A stretch of 64,000 nucleotides of DNA from Rosa chinensis (taxonomy: Eukaryota; Streptophyta; Magnoliopsida; Rosales; Rosaceae), in assembly GCF_002994745.2 (NCBI RefSeq), contig NC_037094.1:8927001-8991000 (forward strand), given 5' to 3'. Positions 42,768-52,458 of the stretch are shown here, in pieces. Under the pieces are notes generated by a model. The model was not told the origin of the DNA and searched no databases. It saw only the letters and a list, made by a program, of their open reading frames with translations. A program made the translations under genes and the position numbers. Positions within the stretch are counted from its first letter, which is position 1. Every line of letters begins with the position of its first letter.

Positions 42768-45515
42768 TGTAACGTCCCGAACCTAAATTTACCAGTTTAC
42801 GAGTCTTTCGATCGGTAAACGACATTTACATTTACTTTTTGGCTCCGTTTCGAAATTAAAAGTTGACTTTTTGTTCGGGTCAAAATTTGAGAAAATTTCC
42901 TACATGAAAGTTGTAGAGGACGTTAAACCGAGCGCGTGCATATGTGGTACGTAAAAATCGGAGTTCGTATGCGAAAGTCATGGTAATTTTCTATAAATAG
43001 CCGAGTTACTGTGGTAAGTTTCCATTTTCGGAAACTTACCGAGCTCTCGCTCTTCCTCTCCGACCTCTTCACCTTGTTCCTACCATAACTCCTTCATCCG
43101 ACGACGGATTTTGACGTATAAGATGTTGTTGGAAAGCTCTCTTCCTTCTCTTCATTTCTGGTTCGTTTGGTAGCTTAATATGAATTGTGGAAGGTGCAGC
43201 AACGAGAAGAAGAGGACGGTCACTGTAGCAAATTGAGGTCAACGCCGGTTTCTTCCAATTTCGGCCACCCCAGATGATCAAGTTAGGTTCTTTGGAAGTG
43301 CCTTGGGACGTAGATGATGCTCCCCAATTATTTTACAGTGATTTGACGCGAGGAAGAATCGAAGATTTGAAATTCTGGGTTACTATTCACATTTCGGGTT
43401 CAAACTTCTCCTTAATTGTTGAGGTACTTCTAGTCATTTTCTGGATTTTTTGTAGTTGAGAAAGACGCTTAGAATGTTGAGTTGATGATGCTGGTAAAAT
43501 TTGGTAGCCAGATATGGTGGTTGACTGGCGGCACGTGGAGCCCAAGCACAGCAGCCTATTGCGGTGGGTGAGGGCGCGTCCGACTGTTTCTGGTGAGTTG
43601 TTTTGGTCTCTTCGATAGTACTTGTTATTACGAATTTATAGATAGGTGTTGGTGGAAATTGGAGGAGGTTTGGATATTAATCGGAATTTTCAAAATTTTG
43701 GAAGGTTCATATTTTGATTTGGGAAGATCCGACCATGGGATCGATCCTATTTTTCGATATGTTGATGTAGTTATTGATTGGATAAAATATATGAAGTTTG
43801 GGCTCGTTCCGTGTTGATTTCGAGCATCCAATGATTTAATGGTTTTAGGGTATAGAATTTATTATCATAAATTAAGTCTCGGTTCTTGAGAAACAATTAT
43901 TTATTATATTGATTGTTTAGGAAGACGGATATGTGAGTTGAGGACTGCAAAGTTGGACAGGTGTTGTAGCCGCCAACCGCGAGTGGACATTTATTTTAAA
44001 TTAATTGTGCATGTAGTATATTATTATTTTCTAATTGAGGTTTAATTTATTATTTGAATTATTGAGTTTTATGATTTTATAAACTTTGGTTTATTGAGAT
44101 TTATTTATGAATTACGAGGGTTAGTATTGAAATTCCTTCCCGAGGGCTTTTAGTAGATTTTCGAGATAGTTAGTTATGAGTTATTGAGTTGGGAAATGAT
44201 TTCAGGAAGTGATCGATTAAGAAAATATTATAAGGATTATATTGATTTCGAATATCGATTTATATGATGATATACGAGTACGAATGATTTATCAAATATT
44301 AGAGCACGATGGAATTATCGAGATTTCTTGAGTTTTGAGTTCCGCACTTATCAGATTTGAAGTTATATTGAGAATTCTTTCCGAAAGCATTTATTGATTT
44401 ATCAAGTATGAGATTTATGCTTTCGAGGATTTATTGAGATATTGAGGTTTGAGTTATCGAGATATCCCTGAGTTATGCTTTCGATGAATTATTTAGATTT
44501 TACTGAATTAATATCAGGTTCTTTCCATAAGCAATTTCCTTAAAGAGATTGAATCCAGTTTATTGAGGATGTAAATAAGTCAGCGCATGCATGCTTTACC
44601 TGGTCGGCAGTCCCCTCTAGGTAATAGTCTCGACGGCAGTCCCCTCTGATGCATCATTTAGTCGGCAGTCCCCTCTAGATGACATGAGGTAGTTAGTTGG
44701 CAGTCCCCTCTAACTACCTATGGTCGGCAATCCCCTCCACGTCCGGTCGGCAGTCCCCTCCAATGAGTCACTGGTCGGAAGTCCCTTCTAGGTGGCATGA
44801 GATAACTAATCGGCAGTCCCCTTTAGTCATCGTCCATTTTGAGATATGATTTGAGACGAGTAATTCAACATGATGTTTGAAATGTGATTACGTATAGGAG
44901 GGATTGGAGATTTTAATAGATTGCGAGATGTTCTATTTTATGGGATTAAGATTGCAGCAAAGATGGTGATTAAGAGTGTTTTCAAGATTGTTACTGCATG
45001 CGAGGTTTTAGAGAATAACTTGGGAAAACATTGAGTTTCACTTGTTCATTTGAAATTATTTATTTTTCATCCACTCACTCTAACGATTTTCAATGCTTTT
45101 CCCCTGGGCCCTTCCGTTTCAAATGCCCAGTTTGCAGGCCAGTTTAGCTTGAGGTCGAGCGTACATAGGGTTGAGGCATAGCTGTTATCGCTTCCGCATT
45201 ACAAAAGTATCGGTCATTTATCTTATATTCTATTCTTTTTGTACGCCTGTACATTAGATTGTTCTGATAACCCATGAAATTAATATTTTAAGTTCATAAT
45301 TAGTTTGTGAAATTGGAGATATTGTGATTGAGGGAGCATGATGGCTCCAGAAGTTAAAGGGTGGATTATTTTAGAAGTGTAAATGTCTTTCTACAGGTTT
45401 TTGGGTAGTCCACTTTTAGAGGGAGTTCCGCCAAAATTTTGGTAGAATTTCTTCTAGGGTAGGCCCTGCAGGGCCACTTTGGATTTCAAGGTGAAATCCA
45501 GAGCGGGTCCTATCA
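42768..45515 (+). mobile_element. Solo LTR (2.75 kb) of another gypsy-type element
   Basis: It begins TGTAACGTCCCGAACC and ends GGGTCCTATCA (TG...CA). It is bounded on both sides by Helitron D sequence and has no internal coding region. Such long LTRs with a TGTAACGTCCCG-like start occur in Del/Tekay-type chromoviruses; this assignment is tentative. It contains nine GGCAGTCCCCTC-type repeats at 44607-44832. The flanking 5-mers (TATTA and GTAAT) do not match, so no clean target duplication is seen. The strand is arbitrary. Confidence 0.75.
44607..44832. repeat. Interspersed GTCGGCAGTCCCCTCTA repeats
   Basis: About nine copies of (G/A)TCGGCAGTCCCCTC(T/C)A, 20-40 bases apart, separated by variable sequence. 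They lie inside the solo LTR. Spacing and degeneration argue against a CRISPR or simple satellite. They may be LTR regulatory repeats. Confidence 0.85.
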
Positions 45516-45585
45516 GTAATATGAAACTTGAAAAAAAAAAAAAACCCACAGCATTGCGCGGGTTGGTGGGGGAAGAACCTCCTGA

Positions 45586-46020
45586 CTATAAAACCCAAAA
45601 CCCAGAAGCAATATAAGCAACAAAAGAATAAATTTAGATAAACCCAAAAGCTAAAATGAATAGAAAAGTGAGAATTTGTAGGCACCAGGATCGATGCATA
45701 AAAATCACCATTAATTAGGAAGCTCTTCTGGACCAAAAGCAAGTAATCCAAAACACCTAACACAACCTGCATCAGAAGCTAATCACAAAATCATATATTG
45801 AAAAAATATAGAACATACAACCTATAAATGAATTCAACCCTCTGACCTGAAATTACTCAAATTAGATCAAATGGTGAGGTGAAAGGAAGGAACTAAATTG
45901 AAATTCACAAATCAAAATCAAGGAATGATTTGCAGAAGCAACAATCTACTCTCTCAATCTTGGTTATATGGCTAAAGAAGAAAGAAAAAACCGGCGGAAG
46001 TCAATCTTGGTTATACGTAC
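45586..46020. other. Spacer between Helitrons D and E
   Basis: A/T-rich sequence with AAACCCAAAACCCAGAAGC and no recognisable gene or terminal structure. Confidence 0.45.
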
Positions 46021-47468
46021 ATATACTAAAGGTGGTCGCACTGTTCATAACTGTTCACAAAATGAAGTGATGGTTTTGCCCCTGACTTTTGAATGAAATT
46101 ACAATTATGCCATACCCTTTCAGCTTCATTTTTTTTTTTTTGAGAACAATTCTGTTTTGTATTTGTAAATTTCTACAAATCATGATTTTTTTTTTTTTGT
46201 TGTATCCCATTTGTTGCTAATCTATTATTAACAACAAAACAAATCATATTAGGGGTGTATATATGCAAGTCACTGAAATTATTCAAACCATGAAATTTGA
46301 ATTCCAATATGGCTAAATTTGAAGCTAACATTTGGGAGTGTGTGTGTGTGTGTGTACACTGCTATGTGCTATGCGGATGTTGGAGAGGAGAAAGTTTTAA
46401 TAAATTACAATGAGATGTCTATTAAAATTACTTTCTTAGAATCACTACTTAACCAAAAGTTGGACTCCCGAAAACTCGGAGCTTAGTATACCGAAACCTA
46501 GGGTTTTATGTAGCAGGGCGTCGGTGACCAGAAGGTTTTCTGCAAGCTATAGGGCGCTTCCGGCATCGTTCTCTTTCGGTGAACGTAGCAGGCTTGTTGG
46601 TGGAGGCGTCGGACCTGTGATAGGATCGGGCTGTTTGGTGCTAGGGTTGGAGTTTGAAGAGCTGGTTCCATGGTCGTACTGTGGCAAAGCAGTCACCTCT
46701 GAGGCAATGCTGTTTGTCAGGGCAAGTAACGACTGGCGATGTTCAGTTGAAGGTGGCTCGGATCCTTGCGGGCCTTCTTCGGGGGGAACTTCTTCTAGTG
46801 GTTCCTATGGTTGAAGAACGTTGGCGGCCGCCAGAGTAATGCAGATAGGCAGCTCTTCTCGAAGTTCAGCTTCGGCCGTACCTGGGGGGCTGAGAGGGAG
46901 GGGACGGGGTTAGGGTCTAGGGTCTCAGTTTCTTCGGGTAGCAACAATGCGGCCTGGTGGGCTGGGCCTTAGGGCTTGCCCTATTCTTTTTCTTTCTCTC
47001 TTTTGGGTTGGCTTGGTTTGGACCTTGTGGGGGTGGCATATTTGCTCTTAGTCCTATATTGCCTCTAGGACGAAGCTATCTGCTGTTTTCATGAGTGGAA
47101 ACATACACCATGAGGGTTTTAGGCGTCTAAGCTTCTGAAGACAGTTGTTTTGCCTTAGGGTGTATAGGAGTAGGGGATTTTATTTTCCTGCATTTTACTT
47201 TCTAGCATTTTCCTTCTTGATTTTTAAGTTTAGGAGTCTCCGCTTTTTTTGAGTTTAGTCTTTTAATAATTGAGCATTGTTTATGTAATATCCCTTCATG
47301 CTTGACCGACTGAGGTCGTCATGATTTTACATCAATGAATTAGTCTTCCGTTATCCTAAAAAAAAAAAAATTCATATTATAAGTAACGACAATGTTTTTT
47401 TAAATTGTGAGTATTCATTACATATGAAACTTAAAAAAAAAACCAACAGTATCGGGTCAATTTGCTAG
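46021..47468 (+). mobile_element. Helitron E with nested retroposon
   Basis: It starts ATATACTAAAGGTGGTCGCA and ends AACAGTATCGGGTCAATTTG then CTAG (47465-47468) followed by T. Its own body is only about 330 bp (46021-46250 plus 47379-47468) and closely resembles Helitron F. The rest is a nested insertion (46251-47371). The hairpin near 47446-47455 is degenerate, so the copy is probably old. No coding capacity. Confidence 0.8.
46251..47371 (+). mobile_element. Poly(A)-tailed retroposon inside Helitron E
   Basis: A 1.1-kb insertion ends in an A13 tail and is flanked by TCATATT at 46244-46250 and 47372-47378, a perfect 7-bp target duplication. Its GC-rich middle (46480-46960) has a short open frame (MTRRFSASYRALPASFSFGE) of no known family. 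The 3' part resembles a plant LINE 3'-UTR (TGACCGACTGAGGTCGTCAT...). It could be an internally deleted LINE or a retroposed transcript. No RT is present. Confidence 0.7.
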
Positions 47469-48107
47469 TCTATACGATGCATGTATTCCCCATGAACAGA
47501 GTTGGTTCTCCGCTTCTCCCATACATGCTTCACTGCTATGGAGAAAGGCTTCATCATTTGCTTCAGTCTCAAGTACCCAATCGCCACTCAATACATAATG
47601 GCTCTTATACCTCCTCTTTATCCCATTTTAAGCAAAAGAGAATATCATATCATATTCTAGTGAAATGACGTCTGTAATTTGTATATAGACGCATAAGTTG
47701 TATTAGAACTTCTGTGAGTCGGATTCTCTTGAACATTCAAGTTTAATTAGTCGGGCGTGTCTACTTTTCCTTTCACATCTGTAGTGGGTATGAGAGAGAC
47801 TTGCATAAACCCTCTTTCATTGCTTTGCTATTTATTAGATCAACGCAATTAGGCGGATTAGGTAGTGAATTATCATCAACGAAGTGGGCATCACAAACTA
47901 ATCAAATAGTTCAACACATACTTGATTGCTGATAGATATGGCTCATCTACATTAATATGCATGAAGGTAGAGTCACAAAAGCCTCGAAGTCTCCGAAATC
48001 ATACATGATGGGTTAAAAAGTTCAGTAGAAACAAGTTAAAGCAAAGGCCGAAAGTAGAAAAAGAAAGCGAACATTGAAGAACAAGTGGATGTCCTTCTCT
48101 GCTTTCT
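47469..48107. other. 3' flank of the HVA22-like gene
   Basis: No gene recognised; it includes the probable 3'-UTR of the minus-strand HVA22-like gene next to 48108. Confidence 0.45.
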
Positions 48108-49166
48108 TCAGTAAGCTTCCTGCTCTCCCTGCATAAATAACCACAAAAGTTCCGAATCTTTTCAATAAAATAGTTTAAAGCAGCAAAATAGTAAACATCA
48201 ATCTCAAAAGCAGTACACACCGCACAAAGACATGGTTGAGATTTCAAAACAGAAACAATTATCTCCTTGTAATCTGCAACTATGTCCTTCAATACTCCCA
48301 AGAGTCCAAGATGACCAATTTATTAAACCGTAAGGATAAGATTGTGAATCCAATCAAACATAAGGACCAAAATTGCAACTTGTGCCTTTAAGATATAATG
48401 ACATTGGTAGCAGACGAAGTTAAGTGAACTTACACTCTTGGGGGTCATGAACTGCACAAACTTGCTCTTGCCTTTGCCAGTTGGGGACTTGCTGGATGAA
48501 TCATGATGGTCTTGTCCTCCTCTATACCTGAGGATTTGCTCCCTCACATATTTATCATACAAGAAAGCTGCCCCTTTGAATTGTGGTAGAACCAACCACG
48601 CCACAAACACAAGCTTCACCTCATACCAAATTGGTAACCTAAAATTTCACCACCATCATTAAATTAACCCACCAAGCTAACGAATTTTGGAACTTTATGA
48701 TGTTTCTTGATTTGTTCTTACCATTCTAAAGCCGGTTGGATAACCATCTCCAAGAGAGTGAGGAAAGAGTAAATAATCCAATAAGCAAGCCACTGCTCAT
48801 CATCTAGTTTTGATGGGCTCTCTATGGCCATCACTGATGCATACCTATAATCAAATTCCCACAATAAACATAAGTCTAAGTTCATTAACCAACTGGGTTT
48901 CCGTTAAATCAATTAAAGATTGAAGCTTTATAGGACAAAATAAGGAAATAAATAAACTTGTCTCAAGACTGATAAGAGTGGGATTGCTTACAAGGGGTAA
49001 AGCAGCTGCAACACAGGCCTGCAAGAATTGAAAACAAATTGGGGAATTAGAAGATAAACCCAGAAAAGAAATTACACACCAAAGACAATCAAAACGTGGG
49101 TTTTGATTAAGAGTCATACCCAGCAAGAGAGTGAAGTTGGGTAAGGAAAGTCCAGCCTTTTCCCAT
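48108..49166 (-). CDS. HVA22d/e-like protein (TB2/DP1/REEP family), 140 aa, five exons
   Basis: HVA22 proteins are ER-shaping hairpin membrane proteins, first known from ABA- and stress-induced barley aleurone. Exons: 49166-49120, 49018-48992, 48844-48722, 48638-48434, 48128-48108, all with GT-AG borders and one continuous frame. The protein starts MGKGWTFLTQLHSLAGP, then LLYPLYASVMAIESPSKLDD, EQWLAYWIIYSFLTLLEMVI, WLPIWYEVKLVFVAWLVLPQ and FKGAAFLYDKYVREQILRY, the complete TB2/DP1/HVA22 domain. It ends in a short basic tail closing KSGEQEAY. Exon sizes and start (first ATG) fit the family. ABRE-like motifs lie upstream. No defects are seen. Confidence 0.93.
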
Positions 49167-49370
49167 TGTTCTTATGTCTATTAACTTTGTAGGTTCAAAC
49201 TTGAAACAACCAACACCAAGCAACTAACACTAGCAAAACTCTTAAAGAGAGGCTGAGATAGGTTGCAGAAAATGAGCCTGTCAGTGAGAAAAGGGTTTTG
49301 GATTGAGAGCAATGAATAAGGAGACAAACGGAGATTTTGGAAGGGTGTTGGGGACAAGGTTTAAGCTACC

Positions 49371-49403
49371 AATTTATACATGGGAGGGGAAGGGACACGT
49401 GGC
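49371..49403 (-). promoter_or_regulatory. TATA box and ABRE/G-box of the HVA22-like gene
   Basis: On the minus strand GCCACGTGTC (49394-49403) lies 15 bases before TATAAATT (49371-49378), about 200 bp upstream of the ATG. GCCACGTGTC is a canonical ABA-response element, and family members are ABA- and stress-inducible. Further ACGT cores stand at about 49436, 49538 (GCCACGTGT) and 49572. Regulation is inferred from motif and family only. Confidence 0.65.
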
Positions 49404-49798
49404 GGTAAAGGAGCTAGGGTATCGGATTCTGGCCTAAACGTGTCAAGGTGGATTTAGCACCGGCCCAGTGCTCAGGACTTGGGCTTTACCATTTCCTCAA
49501 ATGACGCAAATGGCTTTGTGCTTTGCCCTATACAGAAGCCACGTGTTCATGTGTGATGTCAGTGGTCGGTGATACGTGCCGGACGATGAGGGATCCAAGT
49601 CCCACTAGGACAGATGGGGACACATTTTTCTAATGTATCAGGTCGGCAGGGGACGGATTATTCTAAGTGTGTAATGATTAATCTTAAGCTTCATCGTTTG
49701 GGATTCTTAAATACTTGATTAAGGTTTAAGATCTGATTATGGGCTACATCTTATTTGAGCTCTAAGCCTCACCAATGCCTAGGAGTTTTCGTAGAACA

Positions 49799-50175
49799 CT
49801 AGTAAATTGATCCGCGCGATGTTGTGGATTTGTTTTTTTTTTTTTAAACTTCATATGTAATAGATAAATACTCGCAATCTAAAAAATATAGGCACTACTT
49901 AGAATATGATTTGTTTTGTTGTTAATAATAGATTAACAATAAATAGGATACAACAACAACAAACTTTTTCCATGATTTGTAGAAATTTACAAATACAAAA
50001 TAAAATTGTTCTCTCTTAAAAAAATAATTATTAAAAAAACAAAGAATATGGCAGAATTGTTAAAAAAAGAGAGAGAATGGTTATGACAGAATTGTAATTT
50101 GAGTAAAAAAATGGGGGTAAAACCGTCACTTCATTTTGTGAACAGTGATGAACAGTGCTAGAAGGTCTAGTATAT
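49799..50175 (-). mobile_element. Helitron F, minimal 377-bp copy
   Basis: On the minus strand it starts ATATACTAGACCTTCTAGCA, passes ACTGTTCATCACTGTTCAC and TGAAGTGACGGTTTTACCCC, and ends with an ATCGCGCGGAT hairpin remnant and CTAG (49799-49802). Flanking bases fit A/T insertion. Close kin of Helitrons D and E, entirely non-coding. It lies about 400 bp upstream of the HVA22 ABRE. Confidence 0.8.
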
Positions 50176-50755
50176 TTACTATTTAGAATCGTCTTTGCCC
50201 GTTAAATCTGTCTGCGGAATGTACACATCTTACATCATGACTTTAACATTTGGTACGAGTTTTGAGAGCTTAACATGGAGATTGTTAATATATTTGTCTA
50301 ATAGCTCAAGCTTTTTAATTTAAGCAATTTTTATGGCAATAGATTTAAGAATTTTTTCTTTGTGCCAGTTCACACTTTAGTTTGTTTGTTCTTTTTTTAT
50401 TTTTATTTTTATGAAACTTACTTAGTTATTATTATTTTTTTTTAATCATTTGAGACAACTCTATGAACACTTCATCTTACTTCTTAACATTCTTTTATTC
50501 ACATGTCTAATACTATTTGAACATTTTACCCTTGTAGAAAAAGAGCAAAGTTCAATGTTTAATGATGCACAAATATTCACATTTAAGCAATTGGCACCCC
50601 TTAAATCCACCTCTTAGTTGTCTAAAAATGTATTAAACTTTGATTTTCTGAAACCTCTGAACTCATTTCTCACTTCCTTGTTTTGTTGTTCCGTGTAGTT
50701 GTCTCATAAAAGACAAACCCCAACACCATAAGAATCTTATCAATTAGTGGGCTTA
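50176..50755. other. Spacer between Helitron F and MITE cluster
   Basis: A/T-rich; I see no gene or terminal repeat. Confidence 0.45.
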
Positions 50756-51118
50756 GAACATTTTTAGCAAACTCTCCATTTTGACTTCTTAGTTATTTTG
50801 GAGAGTATTTTTAGTTTTTTATATATTTTAGCAGCTGCACCAGACTTTTAAGTGACTCTCCATTATAACTTTTAGCTATCTCGCTCCTAAATATAGAAAG
50901 CGAGATGAAGCTCACTATAATTTAAAACATTCATTTTAAGTTATTTTATTTAATTTATAAATACATTTAAACTACTTAATCTTAATTTAAAAAATAATAT
51001 AAATTCAAAACTAGCTAAAATATAGAGCATTGATGCAGACGTATTTCTAAAGTGGCTAGCTAAAATGATTTTTTAGTTACTTTGGCTAAAATTTGACTCA
51101 AAAATGGCGCATTGCTAA
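50756..51118 (-). mobile_element. Harbinger-type MITE, copy 1
   Basis: Starts GAACATTTTTAGCAAACTCT (plus), a decayed form of the family end GAGCATCTTTAGCAGACTCT. It runs in the opposite direction to copy 3 and ends ATTGCTAA where copy 2 begins. Non-coding. Confidence 0.7.
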
Positions 51119-51775
51119 GAGCATCTTTACCAGACTTTCTATTTTGGCTTCTTAGCCATTTTGAAGAATGTGTTTAGGTTTTTTTATTTTATATTTTAGC
51201 AGTTGCACTAAACTCCTAAGAGCATCTTTATCAATGCTAGCCATTTTAAAGTCAAATTTTAGCCAAACTAGCTAAAAAGTCATTTTGGCTAGCCACTATA
51301 GAAATACGTCTGCATCAGTGCTCTCTATTTTAGCTAGTTTTAAGTTTATATTATTTTTTAAATGAAGATTAAATAATTTAAATATATTTATAAATTACAC
51401 AAAATAACTTAAAATGAATGTTTTAAATTATAGAGAGCCTCATCCGGCTCTCTATATTTAGGAGCGAGATAGCTAAAAGTTATAATAGAGAGTCACTTAG
51501 GAGTCTGGTGCAGTTGCTAAAATATATAAAAAGCTAAATATGCTGTCCAAAATAACTAAGGAGCCAAAATAGAGAGTCTGTTAAAGATGCTCTAAGTGAC
51601 TCTTAATTATAACTTTTAGCTATCTCGTACCTAAATATAAAGAGTGAGATGAGGCTGTTTATAATTTAAAACATTCATTTTGAGTTATTTTATGTAACTT
51701 ATAAGTAAATTTAAATTATTTAATCTTTATTTAAAAAATAATATAAATAATGGCTTAATATTGCTAAAAATGCTC
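51119..51775 (-). mobile_element. Harbinger-type MITE, copy 2, split by copy 3
   Basis: GAGCATCTTTACCAGACTTT begins at 51119 and the copy ends TTGCTAAAAATGCTC at 51775. Its two halves (51119-51219 and 51596-51775) are separated by copy 3 plus one TAA duplication. Joined across the break they read ACTCCTAAGTGACTC, as in the other copies. Confidence 0.8.
51220..51592 (+). mobile_element. Harbinger-type MITE, copy 3, nested in copy 2
   Basis: 373 bp with ends GAGCATCTTTATCAATGCTA and TCTGTTAAAGATGCTC, flanked by TAA at 51217-51219 and 51593-51595. TAA/TTA 3-bp duplications are typical of PIF/Harbinger transposases. Non-coding. Confidence 0.85.
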
Positions 51776-51945
51776 TTATAAAACTAGCATAAGAGGACAC
51801 TAAACTTTCTCAAAAACCCAAGCAAAATTCCAACATTGCCTTTTCTTCGGAAGCTCGGTGGGCTTTTATGGAAGTGGCAAAACGTAATTGTGAGTAAACC
51901 AAAGAATCCAACTTTCCTTTTATCTGCATAATTCCAACCATTAGT

Positions 51946-52212
51946 TTAACAAAGCTTCGATATGAACCAAGTTATCGTGTTATAAGAGGCATCCCTCTTT
52001 TGTAGCAGATCGAACATATTAGTGGCAGAGTTACCTTGTAAACAATGCCAAAACAGAACACCAAATTTAAGCCCATCTTCATATTGCGTGTAGGCCATTG
52101 ATGCAGAGAGGCTTCCTGAATCCTCTAACATTTTCTCCTCCACCCAGTGAAGTGGTTGAGCGGCAAAAACCCCACGTCCCTTCTCCTCCATTAAACCCTT
52201 TTCACCCCACAC
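51946..52212 (-). other. Exon-like open frame of unknown identity
   Basis: A minus-strand frame (MEEKGRGVFAAQPLHWVEEK, then LEDSGSLSASMAYTQYEDGL) has protein-like composition and a possible donor near 52036 (CAAG|GTAACTC). I do not recognise it and see no following exon. It lies just upstream of the FATB gene on the opposite strand and may be chance or a gene remnant. Confidence 0.25.
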
Positions 52213-52458
52213 GTTAATTTTGACACTAATTCTTCCCTTTCCTCCATTCTTTGTCTTAAATTATAGGATATATCTTGTTCCTTCTAAAAGTGGTTACACC
52301 TACTAACATTTGAAAATTTCCTTTAATTCTTCAACAAGGCAACAATTAGCTACTGCTAAAAGAAGCTACAACACCACCCTGTTTTATCAAACTTGTTGGG
52401 TTCGATTATCTGCTTCATCTTTCACATACCAAATGAACAGTTAGAGAAAAAGGCATCA

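Larger units (their letters stand above)
26715..45585 (+). mobile_element. Helitron D, split by a gypsy element and a solo LTR
   Basis: The Helitron start ATATACT (26715-26721) is separated from its continuation AAAGTTGGTCGCACTG by the gypsy element and its ATACT duplication. Joined, the ends match the start of Helitron E at 46021 (ATATACTAAAGGTGGTCGCA). The body runs 42445-42767, with GTATTTGTAAATTTCTACAA and ATTATTAACAACAA motifs shared with Helitrons E and F. It is interrupted by a solo LTR (42768-45515) and resumes with ATGAAACTTG, A-run and a CATTGCGCGGG hairpin remnant to about 45585. The final CTAG is not clear. Confidence 0.75.

Noticed and set aside
44607..44832. Possible CRISPR-like array of GGCAGTCCCCTC repeats
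   Set aside because: Repeats are degenerate, spacing is irregular, they lie inside a plant LTR and the genome is eukaryotic.
42763..45520. Target duplication for the solo LTR
   Set aside because: The 5-mers TATTA and GTAAT differ, and shifting the ends by one or two bases gives no match while keeping TG...CA.
46524..46839. Short GC-rich open frames
   Set aside because: They lie in a poly(A)-tailed retroposon, overlap in two frames and match no known protein, so they are not called as genes.
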